Virus record (IMG/VR): IMGVR_UViG_3300031759_000047 | Location: 1-45,183 of that record | Source: a virus | Length of the DNA stretch: 45,183 bases | Direction: 5' to 3' (one strand) | In this document: piece after piece, positions 1 through 6,941 of the stretch | Layout: each line of letters starts with the position of its first letter | Numbering within the stretch: the stretch's first letter is position 1 | The notes under the pieces: model-generated | Databases searched by the model: none | Told to the model about the DNA's origin: nothing | The model's input: only the letters and a program-made list of their open reading frames with translations | Made by a program: the position numbers and the translations under genes

Positions 1-1398
1 GCCCTCGGGCTGGGGCTGGAAGTCCGGGGCCTCCTGCTTGACCAGGCCCTCCTCCAGGTTGAGCTCCAGGTCGTGGCCGCCGAACAGCAGCTTCATCTCG
101 TTGATGTTCTGCTGGACGAACTGGAGGAGCTCCCTCTGGTTCTCCTCGCCGAACTTGTCCAGCAGCACCTCGAGCAGGGCGATGAGCGCGCGCAGCCGGA
201 CGTCGTCCACCTTGACCAGCTCGCTCGGGGGCTCGCTGAGGTAGTTGGGCCAGGAGCACTCGAAGCTGTTCTTCCACTCGTAGAAGGCCTCCTCGTAGGG
301 CACGCCGCCGTACTCGGCCGGGAACATCTTCTGCACCAGCTTGTAGAACTCCGGGTTGACCGCCCGGTGGAAGCAGATGTTCTCCATGAACGTGTAGAGA
401 GGGTTGAGGTCCTCCCGGATGCCGTCGATGTAGCGGGCCACCATCTTGGCGTCCTCGCTACCCTCGCCGAAGCCCTTCGCGAAGGTCTCGTCGTTGAGCA
501 GGATGGCGGGCATAGGGACCGCCGAGGCGGTGTTCTGGAGGCAGTTCTTGCGGGCCAGCTCGTAGGGGCCCTGCAGGTTCTGGAAGTTGAGGGTCTCGAT
601 CTCCTCGTCGGGGGAGATGCTCAGCACGTCGGAGGTGCGGGCCTCGCCGATCAGGCTCCGCTTGAGGCCATACATCCACTGCATCGCGTTGTCGATCACG
701 GAGCCGGGCTGCTGCAGCTTGGCCACGATCACGCCGGACTTAACGATGATCAGGTCGTCCGTCCGCATGCTCTGCAGGAAGGTCTTCATCGGGTAGATCG
801 CGCGCTGGAACACGCTGCGGCCCGTGAACCCGAAGGTCGAGGACTGGTAGTCGATGTAGATGGGGGCCTCGTTCATCACGATGCACACCCGGTTGCGGTT
901 GAACAGCTTGCCCGAGACCCGGATGGTCACCGGGTGCTGGAAGTCCATGCTGAGCGGGTCCTGGTTGAGAACCAGGCTGCCCGCCGTGTTCAGGGGGTCC
1001 ATCGTGTTGAAGCTGATCTGCTTCTTCCACAGGTCCCTCAGGTTGAGGGGCTCCCTGGGCTCCTCGTCCTGGATCATGGTGGCCAGCGCGCCGATGCCGT
1101 AGATGCGGGCGTGACGCGCGGCGTTGCGGATGACCTTGTCGGACCCCATCTTCTTCCACTCGCGGAGGTAGGCCGCCTTGACCATGTCCGGCGCGGTGGG
1201 GATGGCGACCTCGCGCGGCTGGCTCTGGGCCATCTCGAGAGGCTTGTCGACGATCTTGCGCCCCCAGGGGTGCTGGAGGTAGAGGGTCTTGCAGAGCTGG
1301 TAGGAGGGCCCGTAGCCCGGGCGGATGCCCTCGTTGTCCCCGAGCAGGGTCATCAGCTCGGAGCTCATAGCAGAGCCGTTGAGGGAGACCACGCTCAC
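1..1398 (-). CDS. Phage portal protein (DUF1073-like), 3' end beyond window
   Basis: The portal forms the dodecameric ring at the capsid vertex through which DNA is packaged. An uninterrupted minus-strand frame of 466 codons runs off the left edge, so the C-terminus is missing. The frame opens directly after a TAA, and GTG at 1398 is its first start; ATG at 1368 is an alternative. GTG is favoured because it overlaps the upstream stop as GTGA. Visible family-like segments are an N-terminal part ending in YQLCKTLYLQHPWGRKIVDKP, a central NRNRV-CIVMNEAPIYIDY segment, and RSVFQRAIYPMKTFLQ. These resemble DUF1073-type portals. Position soon after the terminase genes on the same strand supports the call. 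A long open frame on the opposite strand is a GC-driven shadow. Confidence 0.78.
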   Translation of the reverse strand, partial: MSVVSLNGSAMSSELMTLLGDNEGIRPGYGPSYQLCKTLYLQHPWGRKIVDKPLEMAQSQPREVAIPTAPDMVKAAYLREWKKMGSDKVIRNAARHARIYGIGALATMIQDEEPREPLNLRDLWKKQISFNTMDPLNTAGSLVLNQDPLSMDFQHPVTIRVSGKLFNRNRVCIVMNEAPIYIDYQSSTFGFTGRSVFQRAIYPMKTFLQSMRTDDLIIVKSGVIVAKLQQPGSVIDNAMQWMYGLKRSLIGEARTSDVLSISPDEEIETLNFQNLQGPYELARKNCLQNTASAVPMPAILLNDETFAKGFGEGSEDAKMVARYIDGIREDLNPLYTFMENICFHRAVNPEFYKLVQKMFPAEYGGVPYEEAFYEWKNSFECSWPNYLSEPPSELVKVDDVRLRALIALLEVLLDKFGEENQRELLQFVQQNINEMKLLFGGHDLELNLEEGLVKQEAPDFQPQPEG

Positions 1399-1487
1399 TT
1401 AGGGCGCCCCGAGTAGTGGCAGAGGAAGGCCAGGGCTGCCATAACGCAGGACCCCGAGAAGACGATGAACCACCAGTACTCGTCCAC
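1395..1487 (-). CDS. 30-residue single-span membrane protein upstream of portal
   Basis: A very short frame starting GTG at 1487, with GGGGAGG just upstream as ribosome-binding site. Residues 5-22 (WWFIVFSGSCVMAALAFL) form one hydrophobic segment, preceded by acidic DE and followed by a basic GRPK tail, so a one-pass membrane peptide is likely. The stop overlaps the portal start as GTGA and the start lies two bases after the preceding stop, so it sits in a coupled operon. Function unknown. It could be a spurious frame, but the RBS, both junctions and the clear hydrophobic segment argue for a real gene. Confidence 0.5.
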   Translation of the reverse strand: MDEYWWFIVFSGSCVMAALAFLCHYSGRPK

Positions 1488-1488
1488 T

Positions 1489-1683
1489 TCAGGCCTCCCC
1501 GGCCGGCGGCGCGCGGCGGAGGTCTTGGATCATGCGGTCGGTGGCCACCGCGTGGGCCCAGGGGTAGAGCATGGCGCGCGGGGCCCGGGCCACCTCTGCG
1601 GCGACCTGGCTCTCCCGGGCGGCGAACACCGTGCCACAGGAGAAGCCGACGAGGGTCATCTTGTCGAACAGGCTCGGGGGCAT
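1489..1683 (-). CDS. Hypothetical protein, 64 aa
   Basis: ATG at 1683 is preceded by a strong AGGAGG site six bases upstream. The product begins MPPSLFDKMTLVGFSCGTVFAARESQ and has a short hydrophobic stretch (residues 10-21) followed by an amphipathic, Arg-rich C-terminus. No family recognised. It is the first gene after a 362-base non-coding leader and is followed at once by the 30-residue membrane peptide and the portal, so it heads that translational unit. Confidence 0.6.
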   Translation of the reverse strand: MPPSLFDKMTLVGFSCGTVFAARESQVAAEVARAPRAMLYPWAHAVATDRMIQDLRRAPPAGEA

Positions 1684-2045
1684 GGGTGCCTCCTGTGATG
1701 GGGTCCGGGGGTGTTACCCGCGAGGAGAGCTCGCACCAGGATGGCCCCGTGAGGCGTTGGCGGTCCTGCGTGCAGGCCGTGCGCGACGGTTGGGGCTCGG
1801 GTTGGGATGCGGTCTTCTAGCGCCCGTTAGGGCCCGGATTTTGTGCAGGCCGGAGGGTCTCTTAGCTCGATAGTCCGAGCCGCCGCTCGCGCGGGTCCAG
1901 TGGCCCTCCGGCCGACGTGCGCCCAGGGTCTCCCCCGGGTGCCTGGCTACCTCTGAACACGATGACGGCGGGGAGCATCCCTTTTAGTGAGAACCCTCTC
2001 CACCGCCGCTTGACCCGGACTCCGCGTTGGCGGCCGGGCTCGTTC
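1684..2045 (-). other. Non-coding leader upstream of the portal unit
   Basis: 362 bases without a convincing gene on either strand. The stretch holds a compact multi-helix element at 1848-1913 (listed separately) and otherwise GC-rich sequence. No clear -10/-35 pair or uridine-tract terminator was seen. Transcription probably enters from the HTH gene upstream or from the terminase unit. Confidence 0.55.
1848..1913 (-). ncRNA. Candidate structured RNA element (three-way junction) in portal leader
   Basis: A perfect 10-bp outer stem pairs 1848-1857 with 1904-1913 (GGCCGGAGGG/CCCTCCGGCC). Inside are two perfect hairpins: GCTCG/CGAGC (1865-1869 with 1876-1880, 6-base loop) and CCGC/GCGG (1883-1886 with 1891-1894). 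The latter's minus-strand loop reads GCGA, a GNRA tetraloop, which favours the minus-strand transcript as the functional RNA. Part of the inner sequence (1880-1903) recurs in the leader of the NusG-like gene (5887-5909). It is too short for a tRNA and shows no hammerhead core. Function unknown; cis-regulation of the downstream unit is inference. Confidence 0.4.
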
Positions 2046-2567
2046 CTATTCAGCCTTCCCCAGCAGGGGTGGGAAGCCCTTCAGGCTGATCGGCATGCGC
2101 CCAGAGCCGCCGCGGCCGGCCATCAGCAGCGCCTTGGGCGGCTCGGGGACCATGCGGGTGACCACGTGCCGGCGCGCCATGACGGGCTCGGGCAGGGCCG
2201 CCCCCGGCGGCGGAGGGGGCGGGACCGGCGCGGGGGCGGCCATCCGGCGGCCCGGACGCCTGATCCGCACCCGCATCCTCTTGAGGACCGCCAGGACCGC
2301 CTGTCGCGAGCAGCCGATGATCGGGGCGATGGCCTCGTGGCTCTTGAACTCCTGGGTGTAGAGCCTGACGATCTGGGCCTTCTCCTCGTCGGTGAAGTTC
2401 TTGCGGCGACGGCTGGGGGCCACGTATCCCTGGAGCTTGAGCACCCGGTCGATCGCCGGGCGCGTGCATCCGTAGGTCCGCGCGATGGTGCTGGTCTCCT
2501 CGCCGGCCAGTCGGCGGCGCAGCACCTCGGGGTAGTCCGCGCGGGGTATCTTGACGTTGCCGATCAT
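2046..2567 (-). CDS. Double helix-turn-helix DNA-binding protein
   Basis: 173 aa, ATG at 2567 with AGGA upstream. Two HTH-like units are visible. Residues ~10-45 contain AGEETSTIARTYGCTRPAID and residues ~58-98 contain FKSHEAIAPIIGCSRQAVLA; both have the helix-turn-helix pattern of resolvase/transposase-type and homeodomain-like HTHs. An Arg-rich linker, a Pro/Ala-rich segment (~110-125) and a basic C-terminus follow. It probably binds DNA as a regulator or packaging accessory. It lies between the terminase and portal genes in its own interval, with a promoter-like sequence at 2748-2776 upstream. Exact role unknown. Confidence 0.65.
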   Translation of the reverse strand: MIGNVKIPRADYPEVLRRRLAGEETSTIARTYGCTRPAIDRVLKLQGYVAPSRRRKNFTDEEKAQIVRLYTQEFKSHEAIAPIIGCSRQAVLAVLKRMRVRIRRPGRRMAAPAPVPPPPPPGAALPEPVMARRHVVTRMVPEPPKALLMAGRGGSGRMPISLKGFPPLLGKAE

Positions 2568-2747
2568 CTACGTTCCTGAATTCTCAAGCGGTCCAACAGG
2601 GCCCGGGCACGCCCGCCGCTAGCGGAGCGGGCTCATCCCGAGTCCTGAGCGACTGGTTAGCCGGTAAGGCCGCTTCATAACCCGGCGCGTCGCTTTTCCG
2701 CGCCCCTCTCGGGAGCTAGCAGTTCCCTGCCCAGGCGCGGCCGGGCC

Positions 2748-2776
2748 CCTATAGCGCGTCAGATGCCTTGCGTCAA
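2748..2776 (-). promoter_or_regulatory. Sigma70-like promoter upstream of HTH gene
   Basis: On the minus strand TTGACG (2776-2771) is followed after 17 bases by TATAGG (2753-2748), a good sigma70-type match. It begins just past the stop of the 2778-3020 gene and precedes a 180-base leader to the HTH gene. That leader contains nested inverted repeats (for example GCGAC/GTCGC around 2649-2693). Confidence 0.45.
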
Positions 2777-2777
2777 G

Positions 2778-3020
2778 CTAGAAACCCCACTTGGACAACT
2801 CTGGGCACTGCGAGGTGTCGTACACGAGCCACTCTCCGGGCCGGAGGGCCTCCCCGTCGCAGGGGCGGACGTCGTAGCCGCCGGCCGGGTCCCTCACCAG
2901 GTCGCAGGAGCGGGCAGTGACCGGGTCGGGCGGCACCTGGGGCTCGGTCAGGACCACTTCCTGACGCTCCGTGATGGGGTGGGGGAAGAACTCGTCCGGA
3001 GTCTTCGTGAACTGCAGCAT
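2778..3020 (-). CDS. Hypothetical protein downstream of large terminase, 80 aa
   Basis: ATG at 3020 overlaps the terminase stop as TGATG, so translation is probably coupled to the terminase. The product is acidic and Pro-rich in its first half (EPQVPPDPV). It has a compact second half with YDVRPCDGEALRPGEWLVYD that looks like a small beta fold. Two of its three cysteines lie in this half. No family recognised. Confidence 0.65.
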   Translation of the reverse strand: MLQFTKTPDEFFPHPITERQEVVLTEPQVPPDPVTARSCDLVRDPAGGYDVRPCDGEALRPGEWLVYDTSQCPELSKWGF

Positions 3021-4672
3021 CAGAACCCCTTGGTGTTGCCGAACGCCAGCGCCACGCCGTAGCACATGCAGTCGAACATCTCGTCCTCGTCCTCCGGCGT
3101 GCCCTTCTTCATGCGGTAGTTGGTCGCCTGGTAGAAGAAGTGGTTGCGCACCCGGCCGTTGAACGCGCAGGTGTGGTCGAAGGCCGGCTGGCTGACCTTG
3201 AACAACCCCTGGCTGATGTAGCCGGACACCGACAGTGCGCGGCCGTCCTTGCCCAGGGCCGTGAGCTCGCTGGGGACGGGCTTGACCCGCCAGCCCTTGC
3301 GCTGGGCGTGCTGGATGAGCGCGACGCCGGAGTCCTTGTCCTCCACGTAGCAGTAGGTCCAGCCCCCGCGGGGCTTGACGATCTTCGCCAGCTCCTCGCC
3401 GCGGCGCAGGATGCCCGGCATCCACGCGGTCAGCAGGTCGGCCGATATCTTGTCGTAGGCCCACTCCAGGGCCACCAGCGAGGGCTTGGGGTAGCGGGTG
3501 TAGGCATAGTAAACCACGCCGGTGCCGTCGTGCTTCTTCTCCGTCTTGGAGGCGGTGTCCGCCACCGCGTAGACCGCGTCGCACACCCGGGGCCACTCGG
3601 CCGGCCGGTGCTCTACGCGGGGGACCAGGTCGCCCTTGCCGTCCGGCACCAGCTCGTTGGTGGGGCGCGGTACGAGGAACTTCTCCTCCGCGAAGTAGTA
3701 CGAGCCCGCGCGGGCCTTGGCCCGCTGGTTGTACTGGGTGTCCCAGGCGAAGTCGGACGTGATCTTGAGCGCCGCGCACTTGGCGGCGTCCCAACGCTGG
3801 GGGAACAGCAGCTCGCCGTCCTCGCGGCGGGGGTCCTCGTAGTAGGGCGTCTTGACGACCAGGGAGCGCGTGTACTCCATGGGGAGGACCAGCTTGACCC
3901 ACTTGTCGCCGCCCTGGGCCTCGATCTCCTCGGCCACGCCGCACAGGTCGTCGGTGGCCAGCCGGTGCATCATCAGGACCATGAGGTCCTTCATCGGGTC
4001 GTTGAGGCGGCTCTGGGCCGACTCCTTGAAGATGCGGGTGGTGGTCTCTTTCTCCGCGGCGGACTCGGCCTGCTCCGTGGAGTGCGGGTCGTCGATCAGC
4101 AGCCGGTTGCCGCGGCCCGCGGTCAGTCGCGAGATGGGGACCGCCTTGCGGCCGCCCTTGTAGGTGTTCTCGAACTCCTCCTCGGCGAAGGAGGTCAGCT
4201 CCACCTGGGGCCAGTGCTCCTGGTACCAGTCGCTGAGCACCAGGTCGCGGTGCTTGCGGGAGTCGCGCCGGGCGTAGCCGGCCTCGTAGGAAGTGGTGAA
4301 GTAGCGCAGGCCTGGGCTGAGCATGGGCCCCCACTCCCAGGCGGGGAACATCACGGAGACGCTCAGGCTCTTCATCGTGCCCGGCGGCTGGTTGATCATC
4401 AGCCGAGTGATCTCTCCTCGGTGGGCCGCCTCCAGGTGCTCTGCGATGGCGTCGATGTGCCAGTTGTGAAAGTACTTGGCGGAGGGCTCCGGCACGTGCC
4501 AGGCCCTGCGGACGAAGGTGGAGAACCGCTTGCAGGACTCCATGACCTCGAGGCGCTTGTCCTCAATGTAGGCCCGGTTTTGCTCCCTTATCTTCTTCAG
4601 CCTCATCATCCCGTCGCGCAGCAGAGTTAGCTTCTGCTCCCGCGACAGCGAGCTCAAGTCGCTTGAGGGCAA
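3020..4672 (-). CDS. terL: Terminase large subunit
   Basis: ATPase-nuclease motor that packages DNA into the prohead and cuts concatemers. 550 aa from the TTG at 4672; ATG at 4609 is an alternative start, and neither has a strong ribosome site. The N-terminal ATPase has a Walker A variant NQPPGTMKS (residues 94-102) and Walker B RLLIDDPHS (190-198), with an E-T-T-T stretch downstream typical of the family. The C-terminal RNase H-like nuclease begins near YAVADTASKTEKKHD (~365-380), where the first metal-binding Asp is expected; later acidic positions include EDKDSG and DEDEMFD. Length is normal for the family. It overlaps the small terminase gene by up to 110 bases. Confidence 0.93.
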   Translation of the reverse strand: MPSSDLSSLSREQKLTLLRDGMMRLKKIREQNRAYIEDKRLEVMESCKRFSTFVRRAWHVPEPSAKYFHNWHIDAIAEHLEAAHRGEITRLMINQPPGTMKSLSVSVMFPAWEWGPMLSPGLRYFTTSYEAGYARRDSRKHRDLVLSDWYQEHWPQVELTSFAEEEFENTYKGGRKAVPISRLTAGRGNRLLIDDPHSTEQAESAAEKETTTRIFKESAQSRLNDPMKDLMVLMMHRLATDDLCGVAEEIEAQGGDKWVKLVLPMEYTRSLVVKTPYYEDPRREDGELLFPQRWDAAKCAALKITSDFAWDTQYNQRAKARAGSYYFAEEKFLVPRPTNELVPDGKGDLVPRVEHRPAEWPRVCDAVYAVADTASKTEKKHDGTGVVYYAYTRYPKPSLVALEWAYDKISADLLTAWMPGILRRGEELAKIVKPRGGWTYCYVEDKDSGVALIQHAQRKGWRVKPVPSELTALGKDGRALSVSGYISQGLFKVSQPAFDHTCAFNGRVRNHFFYQATNYRMKKGTPEDEDEMFDCMCYGVALAFGNTKGF

Positions 4673-5138
4673 GGTCCAGCTTGTCAGTGTTCATCTCCTC
4701 GAACACCAGCGCCTCGCCGTTGGCGTTGCCGTGGTGAAGGGGCTGGGCCGCCTTGCCGATGCCGCGGTCCAGGATCTGGTTGGCGGCGTAGGCCCTGCTG
4801 GCCATCGGCTGCTCCACGTCCATGAGGACCGCGGCGAAGAACTGGATGGCGTCCCCGCCGTACTTGCGCGCTATGGCGCGGATCTCCTCTGGCGTGAGGC
4901 CAGGCAGGGTGGGGTCCAGGGTGATGACCCGTCCGACCTGGCCCTCTGGGGTGCGGGCAGGCTTGGTGGTGACGCCCTTGGCGACCTGCCGTGCGCCCTT
5001 CTCGGGAGCCGTGGTCTTGATGATGAGGTTCTTGGAGCCCTGGGCGCCCTTGGGTCGGCCGGCGCCGGGGCGCTTGCCCCCTCGCCCCTTGCCGCCGCTG
5101 TGAACCATGTTGGCCGCCTGGGCCGGGGTCTTGATCAT
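4563..5138 (-). CDS. terS: Terminase small subunit (probable)
   Basis: 191 aa, ATG at 5138. The N-terminus is basic and Gly-rich (GGKGRGGKRPGAGRPKG), a common start of phage small terminases and related DNA-binding proteins. A helical core follows with LTPEEIRAIARKYGGDAIQFFAAVL and SRAYAANQILDRGIGKAAQP, the pattern of terminase small subunits whose helices recognise packaging sites. The C-terminus is acidic/charged. Position directly upstream of and overlapping terL supports the call. It binds viral DNA and delivers it to the large subunit. Confidence 0.8.
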   Translation of the reverse strand: MIKTPAQAANMVHSGGKGRGGKRPGAGRPKGAQGSKNLIIKTTAPEKGARQVAKGVTTKPARTPEGQVGRVITLDPTLPGLTPEEIRAIARKYGGDAIQFFAAVLMDVEQPMASRAYAANQILDRGIGKAAQPLHHGNANGEALVFEEMNTDKLDLALKRLELAVAGAEANSAARRDDEAEEDKGAKPGLH

Positions 5139-5148
5139 CTTTGATTAC

Positions 5149-5178
5149 GATTTCAAACTGAAATCAAACTTTGATTTC
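5149..5178 (-). promoter_or_regulatory. Overlapping inverted repeats between NusG-like gene and terS
   Basis: The 43-base AT-rich gap holds two overlapping palindromes. One is GATTTCA-AAC-TGAAATC (5149-5165); the other is GAAATCAAA-C-TTTGATTTC (5160-5178). They share TGAAATC/GAAATC, so in RNA only one hairpin can form at a time. No U-tract follows, so a simple terminator is unlikely. An operator or a switching hairpin controlling terS/terL translation are both possible. Confidence 0.45.
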
Positions 5179-5181
5179 GCG

Positions 5182-5700
5182 TCAGCCGACCAGCTCCACG
5201 TCCGACCTCTGCACCTGGACCGGCCGGCGGCCCCCCAGCATGCTCAGCAGGACGGTGACGCGCTCGTCGTTGGACCACTCCACGGGGGCCTCGAAGCCCT
5301 CGAACGCCCCCTGGGTGATCTTCACCGTGCCCCCCACTGGGATGAGTTTGGAGACGGCCGCGTCCACGTGGCGCGCCTCCATGAGCCCGGAGCCCGAGCA
5401 CTTCCCGATGAGCACGTCCATCATGCGCTGGTCCACGGGGGAGGGCACCTCGCTGGTCTCGGGCAGGAGGCGCCGCACGCCGCGGGTGTTGTTGACCCGC
5501 TGCCAGCCCTCTCGCTCGGTGTCCAGGTTGACGAATATGTAGCCCCGGATGTAGGGCACCTCCGTGGTGACTCGCCGGCCCTGCTGGACCCGGGACACCG
5601 CGCAGCGCGGGTTGAATGCCTGGAACCCCTGCCGGGACAGCTGGTCCTCGGCGGTGAACTCGGCGAGCGGCTTGACCGCCGCGACGCGCCATGCGTACAT
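5182..5700 (-). CDS. Phage NusG/RfaH-family transcription antitermination factor
   Basis: 172 aa. The N-terminal NGN domain (1-~95) starts MYAWRVAAVKPLAEFTAEDQL and has the hallmark PYIRGYIFV at 49-57. A C-terminal KOW domain covers ~120-172, with VGGTVKITQGAFEGFEAPV at 122-140. NusG/RfaH proteins bind the RNA polymerase clamp and suppress pausing or termination. It is the first gene of the minus-strand terminase unit, behind a ~300-base leader with its own promoter, so it may act on this late operon. ATG at 5700 is preceded by GGGAG. Good match to the family in length and domain order. Confidence 0.88.
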   Translation of the reverse strand: MYAWRVAAVKPLAEFTAEDQLSRQGFQAFNPRCAVSRVQQGRRVTTEVPYIRGYIFVNLDTEREGWQRVNNTRGVRRLLPETSEVPSPVDQRMMDVLIGKCSGSGLMEARHVDAAVSKLIPVGGTVKITQGAFEGFEAPVEWSNDERVTVLLSMLGGRRPVQVQRSDVELVG

Positions 5701-5989
5701 CCGTGTGTGGTCTCCCCCGAGTCCTGGGCAGGACTACCGTCTCTAGCTGGAGCTAGATTTCTCTCCCGCGAGTCGTAGAGGCCCGTGCCATCCGCGCTCC
5801 GCTCCCCCTGGTAGGGCCCCCCACCCGCCACGTGCTCGGCTGGTGGGGAGGCCCTGAGGCGGGGGGAAGTCTGCCCTGTGGATCCACCTCCGCTCGCCTG
5901 GGTCCGTGGGCACCGAGTCCTAGTCCCCGAGGGGATTAGACCGCTTGCGTCAGGTTCCCAAGGGCTGAGGGAGGCTTCACCGAGCCCCC
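5701..5989 (-). other. Long 5' leader of the NusG-terminase transcript
   Basis: About 290 bases without a gene, downstream of the promoter motif at 5991-6030. It contains small perfect hairpins: AGTCCT/AGGACT with a 4-base loop around 5720-5737, and TCTAGC/GCTAGA near 5742-5757. It also has GTGGATCCAC at 5879-5888, two copies of CCGAGTCCT (5717-5725, 5913-5921; a third lies at 2638-2646), and a ~24-base motif shared with the portal leader (5887-5909). It could carry an antitermination or processing element; this is inference. Confidence 0.45.
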
Positions 5990-5990
5990 T

Positions 5991-6030
5991 CTCTAGCGCG
6001 GCCCGAACGGGAAGTCAAGCGCGAAGTTTC
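5991..6030 (-). promoter_or_regulatory. Phage promoter, shared upstream motif (copy 4)
   Basis: Minus strand reads GAAACTT (6030-6024), two bases, CGCTTGACTTC (6021-6011). The -35 is TTGACT at 6018-6013. The -10 expected 16-17 bases on reads CTAGAG/TAGAGA and is weak. The block matches the three plus-strand copies at 12470, 14948 and 31162. It lies just past the stop of the nuclease gene and drives the NusG-like/terminase unit. Confidence 0.65.
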
Positions 6031-6048
6031 CCCCGCCGTAAAAATTCT

Positions 6049-6549
6049 CTACGGACCCATCCACTGGCCCTCGTACCAGGCCGAAAGCGCGCGGTACAGC
6101 GCCTGCGGCTCGGCCGGGAGCTCCGCCACCTCCGAGAGCTCCCGCACCGTGGCCCCGTGGGCGTAGCGCATCACGAACGGCCTCCAGGACCGCGCCCCAG
6201 TCCTCACCCCGGCCACGAACGCCGTGATGACTTGCCGGTGGGCCGCGCGGGCGTGCCACTCCCTCTGGCTGTCCTCTATGCCGCTGAGCGCCAGCCGGGT
6301 GCCCCCGGCCCCCAGGGTGGCCACCTTGAGCTCGCAGGGTAGGAGCACCCTCAGACTCCTCCGGGAAGAAGGGTTCATACCCGTCATCTCGGACACTGAT
6401 AGCACCACTCCTAGCGTCAGGTCCGGGGCCCCCGAGCCCGACCCCCAGCCCCGCCGCCGGGCCGACCCTCGACCCACCGGCTCCCGCCCGTCCACCCAGC
6501 CGGGCCAGCCGCCCCGCAGCCAGTCCCTGAAGTCCGACTCCTCGCTCAC
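6049..6549 (-). CDS. PD-(D/E)XK nuclease (resolvase/VRR-NUC-like)
   Basis: 166 aa from GTG at 6549, which overlaps the upstream stop as GTGA. The nuclease core is readable: early E4 in SEESDF, GAPDL with D43, then CELKV with E73 and K75, and a Q95-x-x-W98 element (SQREW). This order is that of PD-(D/E)XK enzymes such as VRR-NUC and phage Holliday-junction or recombination nucleases. It would cut or resolve DNA during replication or packaging. The segment between D43 and E73 is long, with a Ser/Arg-rich insert. Exact substrate not determinable. Confidence 0.7.
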   Translation of the reverse strand: MSEESDFRDWLRGGWPGWVDGREPVGRGSARRRGWGSGSGAPDLTLGVVLSVSEMTGMNPSSRRSLRVLLPCELKVATLGAGGTRLALSGIEDSQREWHARAAHRQVITAFVAGVRTGARSWRPFVMRYAHGATVRELSEVAELPAEPQALYRALSAWYEGQWMGP

Positions 6550-6899
6550 GACTCCACCGTCCCGCTCATGACGATGCCGAGGGCCTGCCAGAGCTCCGTG
6601 GTGGTCAGCTCTGGGAACAGGACCCACTCGTCCTTGAACGAGCCGCCAAACGCCCGGCAGAGCACGAGCTTGACCGCCCTGCGCTCGTCCCTGGTCCAAG
6701 AGTTTTCTCCGTACAGTCCGGTGAGCGAGAACCTCACCCATCCCTTGGGCATCTTGCGGTTTCTCGCCGACGCCCTGCTCATCCTCACGCGGCTGTCCGG
6801 ACACTTCCGCATCAACTCCGTCAGTGCCACCGCTGCTTGGACGCAGCGCAGCCTGTGCAGGGTCCTGTTACCCACCCTCGTCATCGTGCCGTCAGTCAT
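6546..6899 (-). CDS. Hypothetical basic protein, 117 aa
   Basis: ATG at 6899 with GAGGAG upstream; GTGA overlap with the following nuclease gene. The first 50 residues are Arg-rich and helical (LHRLRCVQAAVALTELMRK). The second half contains SWTRDERRAVKLVLCRAFGG and ELTTTELWQALGIVM. No family recognised. It is the first gene to the left of the repeat array and may be a partner of the nuclease. Confidence 0.6.
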   Translation of the reverse strand: MTDGTMTRVGNRTLHRLRCVQAAVALTELMRKCPDSRVRMSRASARNRKMPKGWVRFSLTGLYGENSWTRDERRAVKLVLCRAFGGSFKDEWVLFPELTTTELWQALGIVMSGTVES

Positions 6900-6941
6900 C
6901 CATCGTCTCCTCGGTAGAAAGCCTAGAAAATTAGCCCGGAC

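Noticed and set aside
73-1416. Long plus-strand open frame opposite the portal gene
   Set aside because: It is the complement of a coding frame in GC-rich DNA; its sequence is Leu/Val/Glu/His low-complexity and lacks any family pattern.
1848-1913. tRNA-like fold in the portal leader
   Set aside because: The D-arm-like hairpin is present, but the element is about 66 bases with no anticodon arm plus T-arm; no CCA end or T-loop consensus.
2649-2693. Possible tRNA-Met around a CAT triplet
   Set aside because: The anticodon stem would have three mismatches and no T-loop consensus follows.
3140-4630. 496-codon plus-strand frame opposite the large terminase
   Set aside because: Antisense shadow; the terminase motifs on the minus strand are unambiguous.
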